Source: an uncultured Anaerolineae bacterium (GTDB lineage: Bacteria; Chloroflexota; Anaerolineae; J036; Brachytrichaceae). Taken from it: a stretch of DNA of 64,000 bases. The notes beneath the pieces are model-generated. The model did not search any database and was not told the DNA's origin. It saw only the letters and a program-made list of their open reading frames with translations. Below are positions 1-8,643 of this stretch, one piece after another (position 1 is the stretch's first letter; every line of letters starts with the position of its first letter). Location of the stretch: NCBI GenBank assembly GCA_938034415.1, contig CALHLE010000046.1, positions 1 through 64,000 on the forward strand, given 5' to 3'. Made by a program: the position numbers and the translations under genes.

Positions 1-38
1 AAATGCACATATTCGCTTCTCTTCCCCACCAATCAGGG

Positions 39-67
39 TTGCGCCCGCCCCTCGTCAGAAATACACC
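39..67. repeat. 29-bp direct repeat copy 1 (TTGCGCCCGCCCCTCGTCAGAAATACACC)
   Basis: 28/29 identical to 1920-1948 by direct reading. Confidence 0.85.
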
Positions 68-137
68 CCCTGCGCCCGTTGCACTGCGACGTTTTTAGAA
101 GTCTGTCAAGGACGATTTGATAACTTGAGCAGTGATG

Positions 138-191
138 TTCCCGGCCTGCGCGGGATGGCAGAGAAAACGTCATTCCCGCGAAAGCGGGAAT
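138..191. repeat. Composite intergenic palindromic repeat: TCCCG-N7-CGGGA hairpin followed by ATTCCCGC-GAAA-GCGGGAAT hairpin
   Basis: Perfect 8-bp stem with GAAA tetraloop at 172-191; second hairpin at 139-155; resembles the widespread CGTCATTCCCGCGAAAGCGGGAATC bacterial repeat. Confidence 0.75.
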
Positions 192-407
192 CCAGTCTGC
201 CCACGCGCGCAGCCCGCGACGCAGCCCATCATTTTGCGGTTGACGAACTACTAGATGGGCATGTGGACGCTTTGTGGACGCTTCAATGCTATCGCTATCG
301 GGTGATAAATAGCGTCCTGGCTGTTCTGCGCGAGTTCGCTGCTCGCAGGGATCGGTCGGGCTATCTACACATAAATCTTGTGTGATTCGTCCGAGGAGGT
401 TTATGCA

Positions 408-1847
408 ATGCGTCTTCTGAGCGTCCCCACGATTGGATTGTTGGTTCTACTGGCCGGATGCGCATCGGTGCAGCGCGAGGTCGTGATCGTCGTGACCGCC
501 ACGCCCGCTGCGGTTGCGGCTGCGCCCGATGCGCCCTCGCCCGCGCCCACATCGGCCGCCGTAGTCACCGAAGCGCCGCCCAAGCCGCCTGCCGCCACGG
601 CAACCGGCGCCCCGGCTGCGACCGGATGCGTGTTAAGCGCCCGGTTTGTGTCGGATGTCAGCATACCCGACAACACGGCCATTGCAGCGGGAGGGGCGTT
701 TGTCAAGACATGGCGGGTGCAGAACGATGGGAATTGCCCCTGGCCGGCCGGTTTGCAAGCGGTGTATGTCTCCGGCGCGTCGCTGAGCGCCAGCGGCGCG
801 CAAGCCGTGCCGCCGATCGCCCCCGGCGCCACGACGGACATCAGCGTCAACATGACGGCGCCGGCTGCGCCCGGCGCCTATCGCACAACCTGGCAGTTGC
901 AAGCGCCGGACGGCGCGCGCTTTGGACGGACGTTCTGGGCGCAGATTGTCGTGCCGGGTGGTGCGAGCAGCACGCAACCGCCGCCCGCTTCCGCTGCGCC
1001 GACTGCGTCCCCCGTCCCGCCCGCTCCTGCCGCGCCGACGGCGACTCCGGTTCCGCCTACTCCTGTCCCGCCGACGGCAACCCCCGTTCCGCCTGCGCCC
1101 GCGGCAGTCAATGCGCCGCTTGTGTTTTACCAGCATCAGGCAACCGCAGAGACGCTGCGAGGCAACCAGACTGTGTTAAGCAACGACGTTCTGAATGGAC
1201 GTTCTGACCTGCTGCTCTTTGTCACCAGCAATTACGGCGATAGCGGGCCGTACCACACCAGGCCGATCGGCGTGTGGTTCGACGGCAGCCGCTGGACGAT
1301 CTTCAATCAGGATCAACGCAACATGACGCCCGACGCCAGGTTTAACGTTGTGGCGTTTGCGCCGGGGTCAAATGCGTTTGTTCACACTGCCGCAGCGGGC
1401 AACATCATCAACAACTACACGGAGCTTGATCATCCGCGCTTGAACGGCAACCCTGACGCGCGCTTGCTGGTCACGGCGAACTGGTTTGGCACATACAACC
1501 CGCACGCCATCGGCGTGTTCTACACTGGCGCGCGCTGGGCTATCTTCAACCAGGATCTGGCGGACATGCCGGCCGGCGCGGCGTTCAATGTGCTGATCGG
1601 AGGAGACGCCGCCTTCCTGAATGAAGTGGTAGCGGGGGATGTGCCCGACAACTGGTTTGCCATCGGCTATGATCGCCGCGAAGCCTTCGTCTTCGTTACG
1701 CAACTGTGGCGAGGCGTCTATAACAACCGGGAAGTGGGGGTTTGGTACAACAGCCGGGCCGGCTGGACGATCTACAACCAGGATCTACAACGGATGCCCA
1801 GCGGCGCGCGTTTCTTTGTGTTGACCTATCGCATGGGCGTGCGCTAG
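408..1847 (+). CDS. Lipoprotein with FW/NBR1-type Ig-like domain and three C-terminal repeats
   Basis: Lipobox LLAGC; aggagg SD upstream of ATG 408; W-rich domain TWRVQNDGNCPWPAG...TTWQLQAPDG; three copies of W-x-IFNQD/IYNQD-L-x-x-MPxGARF; Pro/Thr/Ala linker. Confidence 0.85.
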   Translation: MRLLSVPTIGLLVLLAGCASVQREVVIVVTATPAAVAAAPDAPSPAPTSAAVVTEAPPKPPAATATGAPAATGCVLSARFVSDVSIPDNTAIAAGGAFVKTWRVQNDGNCPWPAGLQAVYVSGASLSASGAQAVPPIAPGATTDISVNMTAPAAPGAYRTTWQLQAPDGARFGRTFWAQIVVPGGASSTQPPPASAAPTASPVPPAPAAPTATPVPPTPVPPTATPVPPAPAAVNAPLVFYQHQATAETLRGNQTVLSNDVLNGRSDLLLFVTSNYGDSGPYHTRPIGVWFDGSRWTIFNQDQRNMTPDARFNVVAFAPGSNAFVHTAAAGNIINNYTELDHPRLNGNPDARLLVTANWFGTYNPHAIGVFYTGARWAIFNQDLADMPAGAAFNVLIGGDAAFLNEVVAGDVPDNWFAIGYDRREAFVFVTQLWRGVYNNREVGVWYNSRAGWTIYNQDLQRMPSGARFFVLTYRMGVR

Positions 1848-1881
1848 CGCTTCGGATGACCCTCGCGCGCGAAGCGAGTTG

Positions 1882-1912
1882 GGGTAGGCGCAGGCAATGC
1901 CTGCGCCTACCC
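1882..1912. repeat. 31-nt near-perfect palindrome GGGTAGGCGCAGGCA-A-TGCCTGCGCCTACCC
   Basis: 15-bp arms, 35 nt after stop of upstream CDS; similar palindromes at 37975-38012 and 56990-57016. Confidence 0.85.
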
Positions 1913-1919
1913 TCGTATG

Positions 1920-1948
1920 TTGCGCCCGCCCCGCGTCAGAAATACACC
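1920..1948. repeat. 29-bp direct repeat copy 2 (TTGCGCCCGCCCCGCGTCAGAAATACACC)
   Basis: 28/29 identical to 39-67. Confidence 0.85.
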
Positions 1949-2018
1949 TAGCATAATGCCTCCCCAACGCCAAATTAACAGAGCCTTAAAGGACGTTGCT
2001 TAGTTTCTCGCCAAAACT

Positions 2019-4169
2019 ATGGGAAAAGCAGTTTTGCATTTCACCGTGCTGTCGCTCGTGGCGGCAGCAGCGCTTTGGCTCACTTCTGCAGGCTTGCAGC
2101 GGGCGAGCGCCATGCCGACCGCCGACCTGGTGGTGTATGGCGATAGCCTGGCGTCGGGGTGGAGCAACTGGTCGTGGGGCGCTTCGGTCAATTTCAGCAA
2201 CAACAACCCCGTCTATAGCGGCAGCGCTTCTATCGCAGCAACTATCACCAGCGGTTGGGGAGCTTTGTCGTTGCAAACTGCAACGCCGGTGCAGTCTTGG
2301 CAGCACTACACACTCACCTTTCGCGTGCATGGTGGCGCGGGATCGCCCAAACAGCTCCGCTTGTTTGTGCGAGAGACTGACACAGGCGCACAAATTGGCC
2401 AGTATGACTTCATAGCGCCAGTGGGCACATGGACGACCATCACGCGCACTTTCGCGGATTTCGGCAATCCTGCGCAGGTGGCGCGCATTGACATCATGGA
2501 TCGCACCGGCTCCGCACAGGGGACCTTCTACGTGGACGAGATCCGCTGGCTGGCTAATCCAGCATCCGGACTGGCCATGACAGTCACCATCCAGGCAAGC
2601 AACGTGCTCACCCCGTTTTTGCCGGACATGCTTGGCAGCAACTTGCCGGCTTGGCTCGGGCCTAGCAAGTTCAGCAATGCAACCTTCCGCGCGCGGACGG
2701 CGGCCTCCGGGCTGAAGTTGTTGCGCTTGCCCGGCGGGAGCTGGAGCAACAGCTATGGCTGGCTCAGCTGCGAGATGGGCAGCAATCAGCCCGGCGTCGA
2801 GCCTTGCGGTGCGGGGTGGGCGTCGTGGGTGTCGAAGCCGACCCACTTCATCAACTTCTTGAAGGCGACCGGCATGCGCGGCATGTGGGTGGTCAACCCA
2901 AACGGCACGTCTAAGGAAGCCGCTGCGCTGGTGGCCTTCATGAACGGCAGCGTCAACGACAACCGCATCATCGGCGTGGACATCCGCGGCACGAACTGGT
3001 ACACCGTGGGGCGCTGGGCGGCGCTGCGCGTGGCCGGCGGCAACCCTGATCCGGTCGGCATCAAGCTGTGGGAGTTCGGCAATGAGGTGTATGCCAGCAA
3101 GTCCGGCACCGCCTCGCCCAGCAGCAGCGGCCTGTGCGTCAGTTGGGCCTGGGAGGAGACCTGGACGTGCGACGGCTATGAGTATGTCAATGGCGTGGGC
3201 AGCGGGCCAAGCCGCCGAGAAGGCTACCTGGAGTTCCGCCAGGCGATGCAGTTTGTGGATCCCTCGATCACGCTGGCGGCGGTGGGGACGGAATACCCCG
3301 GTGCGCCCTCAGACATCGGCGGCGGCACGTATTCCGGCTGGGGCAGCCGCGTGATCTCGGCAGCGGGGACACAGTTAGAGATGTATACCATCCATCCTTA
3401 TTCTTACTTCAACCTTCCTCCGCTGATGTCCCAGGTTTTGGCCAATCCCCAAGCGTATTGGCCTGGCATCATGAACGGCGTGCGCAACGCTTTTAACATC
3501 TACGGCGGAGGGCGACAGGCGCCGGTTGCGGTTACCGAATTTAACCTGGTCGGCGCGTCGAGCCAGGACACAGGCCAATGGATGACGCGCGCGGTCAACG
3601 CGCTCTTCCTCGCCGATTCCCTTGGCCAAGCGACGCAGCAAGGGGTTGTGCTGTTCACCCAGTGGGACCTGGCCAACGGCCGGGACAGCAACGGCACGGA
3701 ATACGGCCTGATGCACGAGGACAACGGCTACTTCCGGGCGCCGCAGTACTACGTGTATCCTCTCTGGTCGCGCTTCGGTACGCACATGGTCGCGGCGACC
3801 TCCACGGCTGACCCAGCGTCCCAGGTCAGCGTGTATGCCGGTCGGGTGAACTCCTCCACCGTCTCATTGCTGGCGGTGAACAAGCTGGCGACGCCGGTCA
3901 CGATAACCATTCAGACGCCGGGATTTGGCCCGCTGATCGGGGGGACGGAGTGGCAGATAGCGGCCAGCAGCTTGAGCGCACAAAATGTGACCTACAACGG
4001 CGTATTGAACCCCGCCGACGACTTGTCAAACGCGCCGCCGACGGCGCTAACCGTGTCTGGGTATTCCACCACGCAAGTGCTGCCGCCCTACTCGGTGACG
4101 CTGTTTCATCTGCAACAGCCGCCGCCGAGCGACCCGCCGAGGGCGTGGGTGCCGATTGTGCGGCGGTAA
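2019..4169 (+). CDS. Secreted glycoside hydrolase-like protein (arabinofuranosidase-like TIM barrel) with N-terminal CBM-like domain
   Basis: Signal peptide; CBM-like N-terminal region (SNNNPVYSGSASIAATI...W); LWEFGNEVY and VAVTEFN acid/base-nucleophile-like motifs; C-terminal tail PPRAWVPIVRR. Confidence 0.7.
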   Translation: MGKAVLHFTVLSLVAAAALWLTSAGLQRASAMPTADLVVYGDSLASGWSNWSWGASVNFSNNNPVYSGSASIAATITSGWGALSLQTATPVQSWQHYTLTFRVHGGAGSPKQLRLFVRETDTGAQIGQYDFIAPVGTWTTITRTFADFGNPAQVARIDIMDRTGSAQGTFYVDEIRWLANPASGLAMTVTIQASNVLTPFLPDMLGSNLPAWLGPSKFSNATFRARTAASGLKLLRLPGGSWSNSYGWLSCEMGSNQPGVEPCGAGWASWVSKPTHFINFLKATGMRGMWVVNPNGTSKEAAALVAFMNGSVNDNRIIGVDIRGTNWYTVGRWAALRVAGGNPDPVGIKLWEFGNEVYASKSGTASPSSSGLCVSWAWEETWTCDGYEYVNGVGSGPSRREGYLEFRQAMQFVDPSITLAAVGTEYPGAPSDIGGGTYSGWGSRVISAAGTQLEMYTIHPYSYFNLPPLMSQVLANPQAYWPGIMNGVRNAFNIYGGGRQAPVAVTEFNLVGASSQDTGQWMTRAVNALFLADSLGQATQQGVVLFTQWDLANGRDSNGTEYGLMHEDNGYFRAPQYYVYPLWSRFGTHMVAATSTADPASQVSVYAGRVNSSTVSLLAVNKLATPVTITIQTPGFGPLIGGTEWQIAASSLSAQNVTYNGVLNPADDLSNAPPTALTVSGYSTTQVLPPYSVTLFHLQQPPPSDPPRAWVPIVRR

Positions 4170-4192
4170 TCAGCGGCGGGCGGCTTGTGGCA

Positions 4193-5035
4193 TTACTGTG
4201 TGAGCGCAGCGCCGACCAGCGCACCCATGGCCGTGGCGCAGCCCGGCATCTCCGGGATAGTGAACTTGACGCCGTAGTAGCCGCCGACGGCGTGAAGCAC
4301 CCTGCGCACACATGCCAGGTCCACCAAATGGCCGACGACGATGATGTGATCCAGCCGCTCCGCGCGCGCGGCGTTGATGGCGATCACGGCGATCACCTGG
4401 CCGACCATCACGGCCACGCCGGCGGCCAGGTCTTCGCGATTGACTTTGGCCAGTTCGAGCGTCGCCGCGCGGCCAAAGTTGACCGCGTTCGCGTCGGCCG
4501 GCAGCCGGCCGATCGCTCCGCCGGTCGCCTCGATCAGCGTAATGTCCACTTTGTTGGAGTCGCCGGCCATCGCCAGCGCGTCAATTTCTTGCGCATCGGC
4601 AGTGCCGATTAGCAACTTGCATAGGCCGATCAACGTTCCGCCGCCGACTGCGCTGCCGGTGACGTGCTGTGCGCGGTTGTTGCGGACGGCGACCATGGCC
4701 GTGCCCGATCCGGCGCTGACCACGAGCGCTTCTCGAAGATCTGGCTGTCGGCGCTGCGCGAGGTACAGCCCGCCCAGGCCGATTGCCTCGATCTCGCCCA
4801 CTTTGACGATGGGCACGTCATCAATCACATCCGGCAGTCGGCGATGCTGGCCGCCGGTGACGCAAATCTGCCGGAAGTCGGCGACGTCGCGTCCCAGCGC
4901 GGCGAGGGCGCGCCGCACTTGCGCCACATCCACCGTGCGCTGGCTAGGCAGGGTAGCGGCTTGTAGGGCGTCTGTGTCGTGCGCTGCCAAAACGTCCACG
5001 TGGGTCAATCCGAAGTCAATTGCGGCTCTCGTCAT
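4193..5035 (-). CDS. coaW: Type II pantothenate kinase (fumble/CoaW family)
   Basis: N-terminal AIDFGLTHVDV; SAGSGTAMV; GGGTLIGLCKLL; HIIVVGHL. Confidence 0.75.
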   Translation of the reverse strand: MTRAAIDFGLTHVDVLAAHDTDALQAATLPSQRTVDVAQVRRALAALGRDVADFRQICVTGGQHRRLPDVIDDVPIVKVGEIEAIGLGGLYLAQRRQPDLREALVVSAGSGTAMVAVRNNRAQHVTGSAVGGGTLIGLCKLLIGTADAQEIDALAMAGDSNKVDITLIEATGGAIGRLPADANAVNFGRAATLELAKVNREDLAAGVAVMVGQVIAVIAINAARAERLDHIIVVGHLVDLACVRRVLHAVGGYYGVKFTIPEMPGCATAMGALVGAALTQ

Positions 5036-5046
5036 GGCGATTTGAA

Positions 5047-6204
5047 CTAGGACGCGCGCGCCAGGATCGCTTCGACAATTCGTTCGCTCGCCTGGCCATC
5101 GCCGTACGGGTTTTCGACCGAAGCCATGCGTTGGTAAGCCTCGTAGTCGTCGAGCAGGCGCGATGTCTCAGCAACGATCCGGTCAGGGTGGCTGCCGACC
5201 AAGCGCGCTGCGCCGAGCGCTACGACCTCCGGCCGCTCGGTCACTTCGCGCAATATCAGCACCGGCTTGCGCAGGCTGGGCGCCTCCTCTTGGATGCCGC
5301 CCGAGTCGGTGAGTATGAGATAAGCATGTTGCATCAGCGCAACCATGGTCTCGTAGTCCACTGGCCGGATCAGGGCGATGTTGGGCACGCCGCCCAGCAG
5401 GGCCTGCGCCGGCCCGGCGATGTTCGGGTTGTAGTGAACCGGATAGACGATCTGGATGTCGGGATAGCGCTCGGCGATGGCGCGCAAGGCGCGGCAGATG
5501 TTCGCAAACGGCGCGCCGAAGCTCTCGCGCCGATGGGCGGTGACTAGAATCATCCGCTTATCGAAGAATTGATCGCGCGCGCTCAGGTCACCGATGCGTT
5601 CGATCAACGCGCGCGCGTTGATGCGCCGGGACGTGATGAGCAGCGCATCAACGACTGTGTTGCCGGTGATGATGATCCGTTCAGCGGGGACGCCCTCACG
5701 CAGCAGGTGGTCGCGTGCGGTCGCCGTGGGCGCGAAGTGCAGGTCGGCCAACAAGTCGGCGATGCGCCGATTCGCCTCTTCGGGGAACGGCTGTTGCAGG
5801 TCGCCGCTGCGCAGGCCGGCCTCAATGTGCCCGATGCGAATGCGCCGGTAGAACGCGGCTAAGCTGGCGGCCATCGCCGTCGTAGTGTCGCCTTGCGCCA
5901 GCACCCAATCGGGTTGGGCGGCGCAGAACACCCCATCGAGCGCTGCCAGGATGCGCGCGGCTGAGTCGGCCAGGCTCTGATTAGGCTGCATGAGCTGCAG
6001 ATCGAAGTCCAGGCAAATCCCGAAGGAGCGGAGTGCAGCATCCAACATCTCGCGATGTTGGCCGGTGGAGCATATCCATGTCTGGATGCGGTCCGCGCGC
6101 CGCCGCAGCGCGTGGATCACCGGCGCCAGCTTAATCGCCTCTGGGCGCGTGCCCAGCACGACCATCACTTTCAGGTTCGGCATCGGGCAGCGAGTGTTGA
6201 ACAA
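5047..6204 (-). CDS. wecB: UDP-N-acetylglucosamine 2-epimerase (non-hydrolysing)
   Basis: VLGTRPEAIKLAPVI, GDTTTAMAASLAAFY, GHIEAGLRSGD, VTAHRRES, LTDSGGIQEEAPSLRKPVLILREVTERPE. Confidence 0.95.
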   Translation of the reverse strand: MFNTRCPMPNLKVMVVLGTRPEAIKLAPVIHALRRRADRIQTWICSTGQHREMLDAALRSFGICLDFDLQLMQPNQSLADSAARILAALDGVFCAAQPDWVLAQGDTTTAMAASLAAFYRRIRIGHIEAGLRSGDLQQPFPEEANRRIADLLADLHFAPTATARDHLLREGVPAERIIITGNTVVDALLITSRRINARALIERIGDLSARDQFFDKRMILVTAHRRESFGAPFANICRALRAIAERYPDIQIVYPVHYNPNIAGPAQALLGGVPNIALIRPVDYETMVALMQHAYLILTDSGGIQEEAPSLRKPVLILREVTERPEVVALGAARLVGSHPDRIVAETSRLLDDYEAYQRMASVENPYGDGQASERIVEAILARAS

Positions 6205-6220
6205 GCGATGCTGGGGGAAA

Positions 6221-7153
6221 CTAGTTGCCTCTCATCTCGCGCAAGTAGCGCACCAGGGCGACGAGCTGTTCATCCGAGATGCCGATCTGCCCGCCGTTGG
6301 CCGGCATGGCTGCGCCGCTGAAGTTCTCCGGGTCGGCGGCGCTGCGGCCGGCCCGAATGAGCGCGATCACTTCGAGGTCGCTGCGCCGGCGCAGGTACTC
6401 CGCGCGGATGAGCTGCATGCCGGCGCCGGCCGGCCCGTGGCAACCGGCGCATGCTTGCGCATAAAGCGCTGCCGCTGCCTCGCGCGAGTCGCTGCTGAGC
6501 AGCGGCGCCGCAGGCGCGCTAGCGGCGATCGAGGGTGCTGGTTGACGGCTGCGCACCATTGCGCCGCTGAGCGCAAATAGCCCTACGACAGCGACGACGA
6601 TGAGGCCCACCGACGCCGCCGGAGATAGCACGGCTATTGGTCCTTGCGCCAGGTAGTTTTGAGCGACCATCTCGCGCACGCCGAGCGCGATGACGCACGC
6701 CACGATGACGATGACGAACGCCGCCAGCGCCAACATCGGGACCGTGATGAAGCCGAACAAGTTGAGGTAGTCGGCCGCACAGGGCACCCCGATGACGCAC
6801 GACTCAAAGCGTGCGAACGCCGGCACTTTTTGCAGCAGAATGTGATACGCCGAGGCCAACGCGCCGGGAACCGCTAGGCACAGCGCATATTTCGGCAAGT
6901 TGCGGTCGCCCAGCACGAGGCCAGCGGCCAAGATCACCGCCAGAGGATACATGGCGATGCGCTGATACCAGCACCATAAGCAGGGAATCCAACCCAGCAC
7001 TTCGCTCATGTAAAGGCTGCCGCATGTGGCGACCCACGCCGCCGCCAATGCGACGTATAGGGCCGTGCGCGCAAGCGCCTCTTGGGACGACCGCGCTGTC
7101 GTTACTTCTTCAGCTTTGTATGAAGCTAAATTGTTAATCTCCGCAGTTGTCAT
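6221..7153 (-). CDS. DsbB-family disulfide oxidoreductase fused to C-terminal cytochrome c domain
   Basis: DsbB/BdbC motif WIPCLWCWYQRIAMYPLA and second Cys pair CVIGVPC; extra TM; C-terminal ACAGCHGPAGAG (CxxCH) and YLREM cytochrome c ending. Confidence 0.85.
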   Translation of the reverse strand: MTTAEINNLASYKAEEVTTARSSQEALARTALYVALAAAWVATCGSLYMSEVLGWIPCLWCWYQRIAMYPLAVILAAGLVLGDRNLPKYALCLAVPGALASAYHILLQKVPAFARFESCVIGVPCAADYLNLFGFITVPMLALAAFVIVIVACVIALGVREMVAQNYLAQGPIAVLSPAASVGLIVVAVVGLFALSGAMVRSRQPAPSIAASAPAAPLLSSDSREAAAALYAQACAGCHGPAGAGMQLIRAEYLRRRSDLEVIALIRAGRSAADPENFSGAAMPANGGQIGISDEQLVALVRYLREMRGN

Positions 7154-7190
7154 TTAGCTCTCCAGAAGCCCGGTGTGGGCTTCAACGTGA

Positions 7191-7682
7191 TTAACTTGCG
7201 CGAGGCGCTAACATTATCTCGCGCTTGTGGCCAAAGCCGCGTGCATTATCAATCAGCCGCAGCCACGTCGGGGTAATCCGCCACAGCCAGGCTTTCTTCA
7301 GCGCCGCCTCAAGATCGGGGAACTGTTGCGCGACGAACGGGAAGCGCTCGAGATATAGCTGCCATGGGTTGGCGGCATCGGCTGCCGGCAGCGGAGCGCA
7401 CCACCCTTGTCCCTGCACCCCGCAGATCGCGCGCCAATCCTGCTCGTCTTTGTGGACGGTGAAAGCGACTGGCCCGCCGTTGCGCAGCGCCCGCCCGTGC
7501 CGCGTGTCCGGTGAGGAGAGGAAGTAGCATGTCAAGTCGGCATCGGCAGCGAACCATAGCCCACATGCGCCTACACCGGCCTCGTCGGCGTAAGCTAAAC
7601 TCAACGCATGATGGCGCGCCAAAAAGCGCCGCAGCGCATCTTTCAGCTCGGCGCAGTCGCCTTGATTGGATGTATGGTTCAT
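7191..7682 (-). CDS. Pyridoxamine 5'-phosphate oxidase-like FMN-binding protein
   Basis: AYADEAGVGACGLWFAADADLTCYFLSSPDTRHGRALRNGGPVAFTVH split-barrel pattern. Confidence 0.7.
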   Translation of the reverse strand: MNHTSNQGDCAELKDALRRFLARHHALSLAYADEAGVGACGLWFAADADLTCYFLSSPDTRHGRALRNGGPVAFTVHKDEQDWRAICGVQGQGWCAPLPAADAANPWQLYLERFPFVAQQFPDLEAALKKAWLWRITPTWLRLIDNARGFGHKREIMLAPRAS

Positions 7683-8275
7683 GGCCGATGTCCCTTGTGG
7701 CCTGCGCCCAGCCCTTCCCAGCGCCTGACCAAGTCGTTCTCGATGCCGAGACGATCCAGCACACGGCCAACGATCTGCGTCACCATGTCATCTACGCTCT
7801 GCAAGCCGGCGTAGAAGGCCGGCACCGGCGGAAAGACCACGCCACCGATTTCGGCGAACTGCGTGAGCGCGCGCAGATGGCCGACGTGCAGCGGCGCCTC
7901 GCGGAAGACCGCGACGACCGGACGGCCTTCCTTCAAACACACGTCCGCGGCCCGGGTGATCAGGTTGTTGGTGATGCCGTAGGCGATTGAAGCAATCGTG
8001 TTGACCGAGCACGGCATGATGACCATGCCATGAGTTTTGAACGAGCCGCTGGCAATGCTGGCGCCGATGTTGCTGATCGGATGCACCACCCGAGCCAGTC
8101 GCTCTACATCCTCTGTGTTCCACTTCGTCTCTGCGTGAATCGTGGCGCGTGCAGCCGGGCTGAGGATGAGATGCGTTTCGATCTCCGTCGCGCGCAGCAC
8201 CTCAAGCAAACGAATGCCCAGGATCGCGCCGGTCGCTCCGCTCATAGCGATGATGAGCCTACACGGCGTCGTCAT
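7679..8275 (-). CDS. ubiX: Flavin prenyltransferase UbiX-like
   Basis: LIIAMSGATGAILGIRLLEVL, VIMPCSVNTIASIAYGITNNLITRAADVCLKEGRPVV, REAPLH; 4-nt overlap with downstream ORF. Confidence 0.9.
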   Translation of the reverse strand: MTTPCRLIIAMSGATGAILGIRLLEVLRATEIETHLILSPAARATIHAETKWNTEDVERLARVVHPISNIGASIASGSFKTHGMVIMPCSVNTIASIAYGITNNLITRAADVCLKEGRPVVAVFREAPLHVGHLRALTQFAEIGGVVFPPVPAFYAGLQSVDDMVTQIVGRVLDRLGIENDLVRRWEGLGAGHKGHRP

Positions 8276-8364
8276 AGAATAAGGCGAGTATAGCGAACTC
8301 GCAGCAGGAGAAATACGCTACTCGGTTTCGTGTGGCCATTGCCATAAATGCTCTCCAGCCGCGA

Positions 8365-8394
8365 TTGACACATCGCGCTGCACGTGGATAGAAT
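8365..8394 (+). promoter_or_regulatory. Sigma70-type promoter of lysW: TTGACA-N18-TAGAAT
   Basis: -35 at 8365-8370, -10 at 8389-8394, 8 nt before ATG 8403. Confidence 0.7.
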
Positions 8395-8402
8395 CGCGCG
8401 CT

Positions 8403-8591
8403 ATGTCTGATTCACTTTCTTTGACAACTGCGGAATGCTCCGAATGCGGCGCGACTATTTCTTTCAAGGGCGCGCCTGTGCTACATGAACTTGTCCGCTG
8501 CCCCGACTGCGGCGCCGAATTGGAAGTCGTCTCCCTCGAACCGCTAGCGCTTGACCTGGCGCCGACCGAGGAGGAAGACTGGGGGGAATAA
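8403..8591 (+). CDS. lysW: LysW amino-group carrier protein
   Basis: Zinc ribbon CSEC...CPDC and canonical C-terminal EDWGE; followed by lysX/Y/Z. Confidence 0.95.
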   Translation: MSDSLSLTTAECSECGATISFKGAPVLHELVRCPDCGAELEVVSLEPLALDLAPTEEEDWGE

Positions 8592-8643
8592 CCGGCTGCA
8601 TGGCTGCGCGCATCGCGCTTGCGTTGCGCGCATCGGTGACCTG

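Noticed and set aside
125-385. 86-aa ORF containing SFPRKRESS
   Set aside because: SFPRKRESS is the translation of the palindromic CGTCATTCCCGCGAAAGCGGGAATC repeat, a well-known source of spurious ORFs.
878-1111. Gly/Val repeat ORF (GGTGVAVGGTGVGG) on the minus strand
   Set aside because: Reverse frame of the Pro/Thr linker of the lipoprotein.
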